From contig NZ_CP060495.1 of the NCBI RefSeq assembly GCF_014334095.1, forward strand, positions 1,883,001-1,947,000: a DNA stretch of 64,000 nucleotides. The letters are read 5' to 3'. The translations under genes were made by a program, and so were the position numbers. This stretch comes from Novosphingopyxis iocasae. GTDB lineage: Bacteria > Pseudomonadota > Alphaproteobacteria > Sphingomonadales > Sphingomonadaceae. Positions 43,308 to 52,231 of this stretch are shown here, piece after piece (within the stretch, counting starts at the first letter, position 1; each line of letters starts with the position of its first letter). Below the pieces are notes generated by a model that saw only the letters and a list, made by a program, of their open reading frames with translations, did not search any database and had not been told where the DNA came from.

Positions 43308-44210
43308 ATGGTATCCATCCGGCAGCTCGAATATCTCATCGGTGTGGCGGAGGAGGGGCATTTCGGCCGCGCGGCGGAGCGGCTCAACGTCTCGCAGCCC
43401 ACGCTCAGCCACCAGCTGAAGGCGTTGGAGGAGCGGCTGGGCACCGCGCTGCTGGACCGCGCCGGGCGCGGCGTCTCCGTCACCCCCGCAGGGCGCGAGA
43501 TCGTGGACCGCGCGCGCGCCGTGTTGCGCGAGGTGCAGGAGCTAAAGCATGTCGCAGCCCTTGCCGCCAGCGGGCCGCTGGGGCGCGTACGTTTCGGCGT
43601 CAGCCCCACGCTCGGCCCCTATCTGATGCCGCAGGTGATCGCATCGCTGCACCGCGACGTGCCGGACCTGAAGCTCCTGATCCGCGAAGGCATTCCGGAC
43701 CGGCAGATCGGCGAGATTGCGCATGGCGGGATCGACATGATCCTGGCGCCGATGCCGGTGCGCGGGGAGCATCTGCATGTCGAACATCTGTTCGACGAGC
43801 CGCTGGCGGTGATCGCCCCGCCGGAACACCCCTTCGTGAAGCGCGACTCCATCGCGCTGGGGGAGCTAGCGGGGGCCACCTTCGTCACCATCGACCGGCG
43901 GCACAATTATCACCGCGCGATCGAGCGGTTGTGCGAACGCAGCGGGGCGGTGCTGATGGGCGATTATGAGGGCACGAGCCTCGACAGCCTGCGCCAGATG
44001 GTGGGATCGGGCGTGGGCCTTGCGCTGCTGCCCGAGCTCTATCTGCGCTCCGAAGCGAGCGGCAAGGACATGGTGCGGCGCCTCAACATCGAACGCTGGA
44101 GCGAACGCCGCTCCATCGCCGCGGTGTGGCGCAAGAACGCCGCCTATGCGGACGTCTACGCCGAAATCGCCCGCCGCATCGCCGACCAGGCACGGGTGGA
44201 GCTGGCTTGA
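43308..44210 (+). CDS. OxyR-like LysR regulator without peroxidatic cysteine
   Basis: 300 residues from ATG 43308. The N-terminal helix-turn-helix (HFGRAAERLNVSQPTLSHQLKALEE near 18) and the hinge match OxyR-type LysR proteins. In the regulatory domain RHNYHRAIERLC aligns without gaps to the E. coli redox loop: the peroxidatic Cys199 is Asn (200) and only the second cysteine (209) is kept, so no C199-C208 disulfide can form. No katG or ahpC is adjacent. It may respond to another signal, or bind metabolites as other LysR proteins do. Confidence 0.87.
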   Translation: MVSIRQLEYLIGVAEEGHFGRAAERLNVSQPTLSHQLKALEERLGTALLDRAGRGVSVTPAGREIVDRARAVLREVQELKHVAALAASGPLGRVRFGVSPTLGPYLMPQVIASLHRDVPDLKLLIREGIPDRQIGEIAHGGIDMILAPMPVRGEHLHVEHLFDEPLAVIAPPEHPFVKRDSIALGELAGATFVTIDRRHNYHRAIERLCERSGAVLMGDYEGTSLDSLRQMVGSGVGLALLPELYLRSEASGKDMVRRLNIERWSERRSIAAVWRKNAAYADVYAEIARRIADQARVELA

Positions 44211-44289
44211 GAGGGTAGAGATTCAGGCCACAACGCCAGGTGTCTTGGCTGGTCGATCGGCGCGCCGCCCGATGGCGCGCCGATCGAAC

Positions 44290-45795
44290 TCAGTTCGCCT
44301 TGCCCACTCGGAACAGTTCACCGTCAAAATCCAGGATGTAGACCAGGCCGTCGCCGCCGACCGTGAAGGCCACCGGATTGTCGATCGTCCCCACTTCCGG
44401 CTGTAAATCGTCGCTGCGGTTTTCGACATTGTTCATATCCAGCGTAGTGCCGCTGACGAAGTCGCCCGAATAATTCCAGATATTGCCATTGGCGAAATCG
44501 GCGAACAGATATTTGAGGCCAGGATAGCCACTGGCGCGCACGCCCATGATGATCGAATTGCCCTCGAACCAGCCCGAGCCATGGCGATATTGCAGCACCG
44601 GGTTTGTCAGCATGCTCGTGGTGGAACCTTGATAGGGCAGCGTCCCTTCGCGCACCGGCCAGCCGAAATTGGTCAGCGCGCCATCGGTGGTGCTCAACCA
44701 GTCGATCTCTTCGACTTTGTCCTGCCCCACATCACCGATGAGCAGATTATTGCCATCGAAGGTAGCGCGGAAGGGATTACGCAGGCCCAGCGCATAAACG
44801 GTGGGATCGCCGCCCGATCGCACGGTGTAGGGATTGCCGGCCGCAGGAGAGAGTTGAAAATTCCTGGGTACCGAGGCGCCCGCATAAGGATCGGCGTCGT
44901 AACGGAAGCGAAGGATCTTACCCAGTTTGGACTGCGGGTTCTGCGCATTGCCTTCCGGGTCCCCGGCTCCGCCACCATCGCCGGTGGCGACATACAGGTT
45001 GCCATCGGGACCGAACGTCATCCAGCCACCATAATGATTGGTATAGGTCGGGTGAGGGATGGCGTAGTTCGTTACGCCGTCCCGGCTGGTCCCGCCGGTT
45101 GCGTAGATCGTTCGCAGTTCGATATCGCCATTTTGCGCCACAGCGAACACGATCATGCCGCTAAAATTGGCGAAATCCGGCGTAGGTGCCATGCCGAGAA
45201 GCCCCCCTTCGCCAGCGGTACTGATGTCCGTGACGGTGGTTGCCAGCGTTTTAACACCCGACATATCGACAGAATAGATGCGGCCGCCTTTCTCGCTCAC
45301 GAAAAGCCGGTTCGATCCCGGAACCGGCGTAACGAAAGTAGGCTGGTTGAAGCCGGTGGCCACCCGCGTGACCGCGATGCCCTCCTTGTCATTGGTTACG
45401 GTAATCTCGACGGTCTTACGGGCGGTTTCCTGTCCATCGCTGACGCTTACCTCCACCACGTAAATATTGTCGAGGTTGGAATCGCGCGGTCGCTCGTAGT
45501 TCGGCGCGACCTTGAACACGAGGTCTGAGCCGTTAATCGAAAAGAGGCTGGCATCCGCCCCGCCCGAGACCGAATAGGTCAGGCTGTCGCCATTCTGATC
45601 GCGCCCGTCGATCCGATAGGCAGTCGCATTGTTCTCCACCACTTTCGCAGTGCTGCCCGATGCAATCGTCGGAGCGACATTAGCGGCCGGGGGCGGCGGT
45701 GGCGGAGTTGAACTGCTGTCGCTTCCGCCACAGGCGGCAAGGAGCACGGTAAGCGCCAGGGGCATGGCACGAAGCCAATGTAGTCTGTTCTTCAT
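44290..45795 (-). CDS. PQQ-dependent sugar dehydrogenase lipoprotein with cadherin-like domain
   Basis: 501 residues. A lipoprotein signal ends at LLAACG. A poly-proline linker leads to a cadherin-like Ig domain (about 40-135, IDGRDQNGDSLTYSVSGG), then a GSDH six-blade propeller from about 142 (FNQPTFVTPVPGSNRLFVSEKGGRIY). Key sites HYGGWMTFGPDGNLYVATGDGG near 248 and ALGLRNPFRATFD near 330 match glucose/sorbosone dehydrogenases. It would oxidise a sugar or aldose in the periplasm with PQQ. No PQQ synthesis genes occur in the window. Confidence 0.87.
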   Translation of the reverse strand: MKNRLHWLRAMPLALTVLLAACGGSDSSSTPPPPPPAANVAPTIASGSTAKVVENNATAYRIDGRDQNGDSLTYSVSGGADASLFSINGSDLVFKVAPNYERPRDSNLDNIYVVEVSVSDGQETARKTVEITVTNDKEGIAVTRVATGFNQPTFVTPVPGSNRLFVSEKGGRIYSVDMSGVKTLATTVTDISTAGEGGLLGMAPTPDFANFSGMIVFAVAQNGDIELRTIYATGGTSRDGVTNYAIPHPTYTNHYGGWMTFGPDGNLYVATGDGGGAGDPEGNAQNPQSKLGKILRFRYDADPYAGASVPRNFQLSPAAGNPYTVRSGGDPTVYALGLRNPFRATFDGNNLLIGDVGQDKVEEIDWLSTTDGALTNFGWPVREGTLPYQGSTTSMLTNPVLQYRHGSGWFEGNSIIMGVRASGYPGLKYLFADFANGNIWNYSGDFVSGTTLDMNNVENRSDDLQPEVGTIDNPVAFTVGGDGLVYILDFDGELFRVGKAN

Positions 45796-45914
45796 ACTCG
45801 ACGACTAACGTCGGACGATATCTTTGTCGATCAAGTCTATCGAATAGTTTTACCTGCAAGTTCGGCAAACGATCGCCGTGAAACCGTTCAGCGGACTGAC
45901 CGGTTTCGTCCTTT

Positions 45915-45942
45915 GCCCCTTCCCGCATAGGCGGGAAGGGGC
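45915..45942. repeat. Perfect 12-bp hairpin between typA and sugar dehydrogenase gene
   Basis: GCCCCTTCCCGC and GCGGGAAGGGGC flank ATAG. It lies 14 bases after the typA stop (leftward) but no T run follows on either strand, so it is a strong hairpin without a classical terminator tail. Confidence 0.7.
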
Positions 45943-45955
45943 CCAGAGCCTCGAG

Positions 45956-47770
45956 TCAGGCCGCTTTCTTGCGGCTCGCTTTCTTGCGCTCGTTGGGGTC
46001 GAGGATCGCCTTGCGCAGGCGGATGCTCTGGGGGGTTACCTCGACCATCTCGTCATCGTCGATATAGGCGATGGCCTGTTCCAGCGTCATGCGCGTGGGC
46101 GGGGTCAGGCGGATGGCGTCGTCCTTGCCGGTGGAACGGAAGTTGGTGAGCTGCTTGGATTTCAGCGGGTTCACTTCCAGATCGTCCGGCTTGGCGTTCT
46201 CGCCGATCACCATGCCTTCGTAAACCTTTTCCTGCGGGCTGACGAACAGGATGCCGCGCTCTTCCAGCGCGTTCAGCGCATAGCCGACCGCTTCGCCCGT
46301 GGAGTTGGAGATCAGCACGCCGTTCTGACGGCCGCCGACGGCGCCCTTATAGGGCCCGTATTTCTCGAACAGGCGGTTCATGATGCCCGTGCCGCGCGTG
46401 TCGGACAGAAATTCGCCATGATAGCCGATGAGGCCGCGGCTGGGGGCGGAGAAGGTGATGCGCGTCTTGCCGACGCCGGAGGGACGCATCTCGGTCATCT
46501 CCGCCTTGCGGCGCTGCATCTTCTCCACAACCGTGCCGGAATGTTCGTCGTCCACGTCGATTACGACGGTTTCATAAGGCTCCTCGCGGCCCTCGGGCCC
46601 ATCGCGGAACAGCACACGTGGACGGCTGATGCCGAGCTCGAAGCCTTCGCGGCGCATGGTTTCAATGACAACGCCGAGCTGCAGTTCGCCGCGGCCCGCG
46701 ACTTCGAAGCTGTCCTTGTCGGCGGCTTCGGTCACGCGGATCGCGACGTTGGTTTCCGCTTCGCGCATCAGGCGATCGCGGATCATGCGGCTGGTCACCT
46801 TGTCGCCCTCGCGGCCCGCAAAGGGGCTGTCGTTGACGGCGAAGCGCATGGCGAGCGTCGGCGGATCGATCGGCTGCGCGGCGATCGGATCGGTGACGTC
46901 GGGCTGGCAGATGGTGTTGGCGACGGTCGCGTCTTCCAGGCCGGCAAGCGCGATGATGTCTCCGGCGCGCGCTTCTTCGACGGGAACGCGTTCCAGGCCG
47001 CGGAAGCTCATCAGCTTCGTCGCGCGGCCGCTCTCGATCAGCTTGCCGTCGCGGTCGATCGCCTTGATCGGATCGTTGACGCGGATGGTGCCGGACTGGA
47101 CGCGGCCGGTCAGCACGCGGCCCATGAAGTTGTCGCGGTCCAGCAGGGTGGCGAGGAACTTGAACGGCGCATTCTCGTCCAGGCCGGGGGCCGGCACATG
47201 ATCGCGGATCAGCTGGAACATCGGGTCCAGCGTGCCTTCGCGTGCGTCGATATCTTCGCTGGCATAGCCGTTGCGGCCCGAGGCGTAGAGCACCGGGAAT
47301 TCCAGCTGCTCATCATTGGCGCCCAGGTTCACGAACAGATCGAACACCTCGTCCAGCACTTCGGAGGGGCGGCCATCGGGACGGTCGATCTTGTTGACGA
47401 CGACGATGGGCTTCAGGCCCAGCGCCAGCGCCTTGCCGGTGACGAACTTGGTCTGCGGCATCGCGCCCTCGGCGCTGTCGACCAGCAGGATCACGCCGTC
47501 GACCATGGAGAGGATGCGCTCCACCTCGGCGCCGAAATCGGCGTGGCCGGGCGTATCGACGATGTTGATGCGCAGGCCTTCCCACTCGATCGACGTCGGC
47601 TTGGCGAGGATGGTGATCCCGCGTTCCTTTTCCAGATCGTTCGAATCCATCGCGCGCTCCTCGACGCGCTGGTTGTCGCGGAAGGTACCGGACTGACGGA
47701 AGAGCTGGTCGACGAGGGTGGTCTTGCCGTGGTCAACGTGCGCGATGATCGCAATGTTGCGAAGGGACAT
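45956..47770 (-). CDS. typA: Ribosome-associated GTPase TypA/BipA
   Basis: 604 residues from ATG 47770 ([18 protein letters not shown]). G1 is [10 protein letters not shown]3 DTPGHAD, G4 NKID, and the C-terminal domain of BipA is present ([37 protein letters not shown]). The GTPase helps 50S assembly and translation under cold or stress. The extra 47 residues of the longest frame run into the repeat-rich gap and are not used. Confidence 0.96.
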   Translation of the reverse strand: MSLRNIAIIAHVDHGKTTLVDQLFRQSGTFRDNQRVEERAMDSNDLEKERGITILAKPTSIEWEGLRINIVDTPGHADFGAEVERILSMVDGVILLVDSAEGAMPQTKFVTGKALALGLKPIVVVNKIDRPDGRPSEVLDEVFDLFVNLGANDEQLEFPVLYASGRNGYASEDIDAREGTLDPMFQLIRDHVPAPGLDENAPFKFLATLLDRDNFMGRVLTGRVQSGTIRVNDPIKAIDRDGKLIESGRATKLMSFRGLERVPVEEARAGDIIALAGLEDATVANTICQPDVTDPIAAQPIDPPTLAMRFAVNDSPFAGREGDKVTSRMIRDRLMREAETNVAIRVTEAADKDSFEVAGRGELQLGVVIETMRREGFELGISRPRVLFRDGPEGREEPYETVVIDVDDEHSGTVVEKMQRRKAEMTEMRPSGVGKTRITFSAPSRGLIGYHGEFLSDTRGTGIMNRLFEKYGPYKGAVGGRQNGVLISNSTGEAVGYALNALEERGILFVSPQEKVYEGMVIGENAKPDDLEVNPLKSKQLTNFRSTGKDDAIRLTPPTRMTLEQAIAYIDDDEMVEVTPQSIRLRKAILDPNERKKASRKKAA

Positions 47771-47912
47771 GGGGGCGGGCCTTGGAAATGAGAGGGGTGC
47801 GGCGGGCGCGCATCGCCCGCATCTCGCACGCACGGCGCCCATAGCGCCTATGCTGCGCTGCGACAAGGGGCGTTGGGGTGGATGTTGCGGGAGAGGAGCC
47901 CGTCGCCCCACC

Positions 47913-48025
47913 CCGTAAGTCCTGAGCTTGTCGAAGGACGTCTATCGGGCGAGCGCCGCGCGTCTAGGAGAAGCGCCGTTGGCCCTGCGGGCCGTCTGCG
48001 ACTCCGACAGGCTCAGGGCTACGGG
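47913..48025. repeat. Inverted pair of REP-like palindromes
   Basis: The 394-base gap 47771-48164 has no gene. CCCGTAAGTCCTGAGCTTGTCGAAGG (from 47913) and the imperfect reverse complement ACTCCGACAGGCTCAGG...CTACGGG (48001-48025) face each other; the sequence CTGAGCTTGTCGAAGGAC recurs widely in sphingomonads in my recollection. This is an extragenic palindromic repeat pair. Confidence 0.6.
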
Positions 48026-48164
48026 CTTTTCCGCTGCCCTGTCCCCTGTCCCGCCCCCGCCCCGCGCCGAAGGTTTCAGAGCACGTCGAAAAACGTCGCT
48101 AACCCCCAAACCTCGCGCTGCGCCCTTGCGCTCCCTCCGCCCCACCGCCACAGCGCGCTAATCC

Positions 48165-49127
48165 ATGATGCTCCTGCGCGCCTTTACCGATCGCTTCGTG
48201 CTGCTGCTGTTCGCCACCGTGCTGTTGGCGAGCGTGCTGCCGGTGAGCGGGCGCTCCGCGGAGATTGCCAGCATCGTCAGCTCGGCGGCGATCTTTCTGC
48301 TGTTCCTGCTCCACGGCCTGCGTCTGCCGCGCGAGGAGCTGGGCCGCGCGCTGAAGAACTGGAAGCTGCAGGCGGCGCTGTTCGTCTTCGTTTTCGCGGT
48401 GATGGCGGGCGCGGGCTACGGCCTGTCGCACCTTGCCATGATCTGGCTGCCCACCGATCTGGCGCTCGGCCTGTTGTTCCTCGGCACCCTGCCCTCCACC
48501 GTGCAATCGGCCACCGCTTATTCCAGCCTTGCGGGCGGCAATGTCGCCGCTTCCGTGGTGGCCGCGGCGCTGCTCAACCTCGTCGGCGTGGTGCTGACGC
48601 CGATCCTCTTCGCCGCGCTGGCCAGCACGGCAGGCGTCAGCGTGACGGGCGATGCGGTGATCCGCATCATGACCATCCTGCTCCTGCCCTTCGCGCTCGG
48701 CCAGATCCTGCAGAAATGGCTGCGTCCGCTGGTGGCCGAACGCAAGGCGCTGGTGACCTGGATGGACCGCACGGCCATCGCCATCGCGGTCTATGTCGCC
48801 TTTTCGGGCGCGGTGGTGGACGGCGCGCTGGGGCAGGTGAGCGCGAGCGAGTTTGCCGTGATGGGCGCCGCGATCGCCGCTTTCCTGGCCTTCGGCTTTG
48901 GCGGGGCGTGGCTCGTCGGCGGGCTTCTGCGGCTGGACGGGCCGGACCGGCGCACGATGCTGTTTTCCGGCGCGCAGAAATCGATCGCCATCGGCGCCCC
49001 GCTCGCCGCGATCCTGTTCAGCGCGGACCGGGCAGGTATCATCCTCCTGCCGGTGCTGATCTACCACCTCTCCCAATTGGTGCTGAGCGCGCCGCTGGCG
49101 GCAAGATTGGGTGAGAAGCGCGGATAA
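48165..49127 (+). CDS. Bile acid:sodium symporter-like (BASS) transporter
   Basis: 320 residues with about ten hydrophobic helices. LPSTVQSATAYSSLAGGNVAASV near residue 108 and the later GAQKSIAIGAPLAAILF near 270 are the two discontinuous, Ser/Gly-rich crossing motifs of the BASS/SBF fold (YfeH/Rch1 group). These carry organic anions or ions out of or into the cell with sodium. Substrate unknown. The start may be ATG 48165 or the next ATG. Confidence 0.87.
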   Translation: MMLLRAFTDRFVLLLFATVLLASVLPVSGRSAEIASIVSSAAIFLLFLLHGLRLPREELGRALKNWKLQAALFVFVFAVMAGAGYGLSHLAMIWLPTDLALGLLFLGTLPSTVQSATAYSSLAGGNVAASVVAAALLNLVGVVLTPILFAALASTAGVSVTGDAVIRIMTILLLPFALGQILQKWLRPLVAERKALVTWMDRTAIAIAVYVAFSGAVVDGALGQVSASEFAVMGAAIAAFLAFGFGGAWLVGGLLRLDGPDRRTMLFSGAQKSIAIGAPLAAILFSADRAGIILLPVLIYHLSQLVLSAPLAARLGEKRG

Positions 49128-49137
49128 ACGCAACATG

Positions 49138-49152
49138 ATTGCGAGGAGCAGA
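49138..49152. repeat. Partial copy of ATTGCGAGGAGCAGA repeat
   Basis: These 15 bases match 51240-51254 exactly, the left part of the 93-base inverted repeat near 51.3 kb. The piece lies in the gap between the BASS gene and telA. Confidence 0.7.
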
Positions 49153-49261
49153 TGGCTCCAAGGATTGCACTGTTCTGCCAATACAATACAGTGTAAGACG
49201 AACGGGCTTGATGACCGGCCCCGCGCCGTCCATCTTTCCCGCCAAAGGAGCAGACACGACC

Positions 49262-50479
49262 ATGGCCGAAGCCACCCAGACCGCCACCGACAGCAAGCTG
49301 GAACTGACCCCGCCCGATCCGGTGCCGACCGTCAGTGCGGAGCGAGCCGCGGGCCTTGTTCCGGTGAGCGAGGAGAAGAAATCCAAGCTCGACGAAAAGG
49401 TCGAGCAGTTCCTGGCCGATCTCGTCGCGCAGGACGTGAACTCGCCCGAATTCGGCAAGCGGGTCGATCAGATCACCAATATGGGCCGCAAGGAATTGCA
49501 GGCCGCCGCCGGCCAGTCCAACCGCTTCCTGGACCGGCCCGTGCGCGCGATGGACGAAACCAGCGGCGTCGGCGCGGACCTGGCCGAACTGCGCCGGACG
49601 GTGGAGGATCTCGATCCCAGCAAGCGCGGCAAGCTGCTGCAGAAGAAGAAGCTGTTCGGCGTCATCCCCTTCGGCAACAAGCTGCGCGACTATTTCGACG
49701 GCTACAAGAGCGCGCAGGGGCACATCTCGTCGATCCTCGACCGGCTGAAGAACGGCAAGGACGAGCTGTTGATGGACAATGCCGCCATCGATGTGGAGCG
49801 CACCAAGCTGTGGGCGGCGATGGGCGATCTGGAACAGATGATCCACATCTCCAAGACCATGGACGCGCGGCTGGAGGAAAAGGCGGACGAACTGGATCAT
49901 AGCGATCCGGCCAAGGCCAAGGCGATCCGCGAGACGGCGCTATTCTATGTGCGCCAACGCACGCAGGACCTGCTGACGCAAATGGCGGTGACGGTGCAGG
50001 GTTATCTCGCGCTCGATCTGGTCAAAAAGAACAATGTCGAGCTGGTGAAGGGCGTGGACCGGGCCAGCACGACCACCGTCGGCGCGCTGCGCACCGCCGT
50101 CACGGTGGCGCAGGCGATGACCAACCAGAAACTGGTCCTCGACCAAATCACGGCGCTCAACACTACCACTGCAAACATCATCGAAGGCACCGGCAAGATG
50201 ATGCGCGAGAATACCGCGCTGATCCACGAGCAGGCGGCGGGCAGCACCATTCCGCTCGAAACGCTCAGCAAAGCGTTCCAGGATATCTACGACACGATGG
50301 ACACGATCGATCAGTTCAAGCTGCAGGCGCTCGGCTCCATGAAGCAGACGGTCGATGCGCTGGAAGGCGAGGTGGAGAAGTCCAAGGGCTATATCGCCCG
50401 CGCCGAGGGGCAGGCCGCCGCGCTGAAGGACGCGCGCGGGGCCGAGCCGGAGCTGCTCAGCGCGCTGGGCGCGGAGTGA
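49262..50479 (+). CDS. telA: Toxic-anion-resistance family protein TelA
   Basis: 405 residues from ATG 49262, preceded by AAAGGAG 12 bases upstream. Motifs FGVIPFGNKLRDYFDGYKSAQGHISSILDRLKNGKDELLMDNAAI near 135 and the long coiled-coil C-terminal half (GALRTAVTVAQAMTNQKLVLDQITALNTTT) are typical. The family is linked to tellurite and cell-wall antibiotic resistance, but its biochemical role is unknown. The downstream gene starts 13 bases on and encodes a membrane protein; in Bacillus telA pairs with xpaC. Confidence 0.9.
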   Translation: MAEATQTATDSKLELTPPDPVPTVSAERAAGLVPVSEEKKSKLDEKVEQFLADLVAQDVNSPEFGKRVDQITNMGRKELQAAAGQSNRFLDRPVRAMDETSGVGADLAELRRTVEDLDPSKRGKLLQKKKLFGVIPFGNKLRDYFDGYKSAQGHISSILDRLKNGKDELLMDNAAIDVERTKLWAAMGDLEQMIHISKTMDARLEEKADELDHSDPAKAKAIRETALFYVRQRTQDLLTQMAVTVQGYLALDLVKKNNVELVKGVDRASTTTVGALRTAVTVAQAMTNQKLVLDQITALNTTTANIIEGTGKMMRENTALIHEQAAGSTIPLETLSKAFQDIYDTMDTIDQFKLQALGSMKQTVDALEGEVEKSKGYIARAEGQAAALKDARGAEPELLSALGAE

Positions 50480-50492
50480 GGGGCTGAAGCCG

Positions 50493-51212
50493 ATGGTCAC
50501 CGCCTCCGATCATGACGCCGTGATGCGCAGCGCCGCCCGCGTGATCCCCGATCAGCGGGCGCGGCGCGAAGGCTCGATCGGCCAGCGCTCCAAGGAGTTG
50601 AAGCGCAAGAAGGCGCTGCAGAAGCTCGCCATCGGCGCGGGCGGCGCGGCCGCGGTGGTCATCGCCGCGATGATCGCGGGGCTGATCCTGAACGGCATCG
50701 GCTTTACCGGCGTGATGATCGCCATCGGCCTGATCCTGCTCGCCTTCGTGATCGCCGCGATGCTGCCGGGCCTGCCCGAGCCGACGCCGGAGACGATCCA
50801 GAAGGCCGACCTCAAGACGCTCGCCGGCAAGACCGAAATCTGGCTGGAGCGTCAGCGCCCCGCCCTCCCCGCGCCCGCCGTGACGCTGATCGACGGCATC
50901 GGCACGCGGCTGGACCAGCTCTCCCCGCAGCTCGCGACTTTGGGCGAGAACGATCCGGCGGCGCAGGAGGTGCGCAAGCTGTTGGGCGAATATCTGCCGG
51001 ACATGATCAACGGCTACAAATCGATCCCCGAACCGTTGCGGCGCAAGGACAATGGCGGCTCCACGCCCGAAGAACAGCTGATCGGCGGCCTGCGCACCAT
51101 CGACCGCGAAATCGAGACGATGACCGGCCAGATCGCGCGAGGCGAGCTCGACAAGCTGGCGACGCGCGGGCGGTTTCTGGAGCTGAAATATGACGGGGCG
51201 GGCGAAGAGTAA
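50493..51212 (+). CDS. TelA partner membrane protein, XpaC-like in context
   Basis: 239 residues. Residues 1-45 are basic and cytosolic, two adjacent helices span about 46-92 (LAIGAGGAAAVVIAAMIAGL and GVMIAIGLILLAFVIAAML), and the rest is a helical soluble domain ending KYDGAGEE. It is probably co-transcribed with telA. In Firmicutes XpaC (two helices and a coiled domain) pairs with TelA; here the similarity is in layout rather than clear sequence, so the name is tentative. Confidence 0.7.
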   Translation: MVTASDHDAVMRSAARVIPDQRARREGSIGQRSKELKRKKALQKLAIGAGGAAAVVIAAMIAGLILNGIGFTGVMIAIGLILLAFVIAAMLPGLPEPTPETIQKADLKTLAGKTEIWLERQRPALPAPAVTLIDGIGTRLDQLSPQLATLGENDPAAQEVRKLLGEYLPDMINGYKSIPEPLRRKDNGGSTPEEQLIGGLRTIDREIETMTGQIARGELDKLATRGRFLELKYDGAGEE

Positions 51213-51234
51213 GCGGCTCCCGCGCTTCAGCCCG

Positions 51235-51327
51235 ACGTCATTGCGAGGAGCAGAAGGCGACGCGGCAATCCAGAGCCCCGCAGCGCTGCAACGGCCCTGG
51301 ATTGCTTCGCTACGCTCGCAATGACGT
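51235..51327. repeat. 93-base nested inverted repeat (extragenic palindromic element)
   Basis: ACGTCATTGCGAG (51235-51247) is the exact complement of 51315-51327, and inside it GCAATCCAG (51265-51273) pairs with 51297-51305. It fills most of the 171-base gap between the telA partner gene and the polysaccharide cluster. Related pieces lie at 49138-49152 and 39175-39196. Confidence 0.85.
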
Positions 51328-51383
51328 GGTTCTGTTAGCGAACCATCGGTCACGAATGCCGCTGTAATTGGGTGGCGCGGAAA

Positions 51384-52220
51384 CTACATCCCCAGCCGCC
51401 GCGCCACGCCCCAGGCCAGTGCCTTGCCGCGGTTGCTCGCGGGGAAGCGGCCCGGGGGTTTGGGGCGCATCCCCAGCTTGCGCAGCGTGCCGTTGAAAGC
51501 ATGCGCGTTCGCCTCCGCCACGCTCCAGGCGGAACGCCAGGTGATCGACAGCGAGATGCTGGGCTCCGGCCCGTTGCGCACATAATGCGGCGCCATGACG
51601 GGGACGTAGATCGCCTGCCCCGGCTCCAGCGTCACATCCATGCCGCCGTCCGAAAAACCGTCCTGCCAGACGAGGTTGCGGTTGCCCCCGCGATGATAGC
51701 TTTCATGCGCCTCCTGCGGCGCGAACCGCGGATCGCCGGGCGGGTAGACGCGCATCGTCTTGGTGCCGCGCAATTGCAGCAGAATGTTGTGTTCGGGATC
51801 GAAATGATAGGGCGTCATCGAGCGCGGCGAGGAGATGAAGATATAGGCCTGCAGCTTCTTCATCGCGCCGGTCTTGGGCACGATATCGCCCTCCAGCTCC
51901 CCCAGCAATTCGTGCAGCAGCGCGGCATAGGCCGGATCGCTCTCCACATTTTTCAGCACCGCCCAGCTGTTCGCACCGTCGATGTTGCGGATGGTGTCGC
52001 CGATGCTCAGGCCGTTGGCAGGCACGTCCTCTGGGGCGATGCCGACGGGCAGATCGCCCAGATTATATTCGACGCGCGCCGGATCGAGCCGCTCTGCCAG
52101 ATCGGCCAAGGCGGGCAGCGTCAGCAGGTCGTGATCGCGCAGGCCGTGGTGGAGCCGCCCCGGCACCTCCGGATAGAGCGCGGAAAATTCGGCGCGCGCG
52201 GTCTCGCTGAAAATCGTCAT
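51384..52220 (-). CDS. JmjC-like cupin-8 domain protein
   Basis: 278 residues. The iron site of 2-oxoglutarate oxygenases is visible: HFDPEHNILLQL near residue 140 supplies His-x-Asp and PVMAPHYVRNG near 212 the distal His. Cupin-8/JmjC bacterial proteins hydroxylate amino acids in proteins or small molecules. It is the last gene of the leftward polysaccharide cluster, 11 bases after the CelD-like gene, so it may modify a cluster product or glycosylated protein; this role is inferred. Confidence 0.82.
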   Translation of the reverse strand: MTIFSETARAEFSALYPEVPGRLHHGLRDHDLLTLPALADLAERLDPARVEYNLGDLPVGIAPEDVPANGLSIGDTIRNIDGANSWAVLKNVESDPAYAALLHELLGELEGDIVPKTGAMKKLQAYIFISSPRSMTPYHFDPEHNILLQLRGTKTMRVYPPGDPRFAPQEAHESYHRGGNRNLVWQDGFSDGGMDVTLEPGQAIYVPVMAPHYVRNGPEPSISLSITWRSAWSVAEANAHAFNGTLRKLGMRPKPPGRFPASNRGKALAWGVARRLGM

Positions 52221-52231
52221 GTGCTGCTCCC

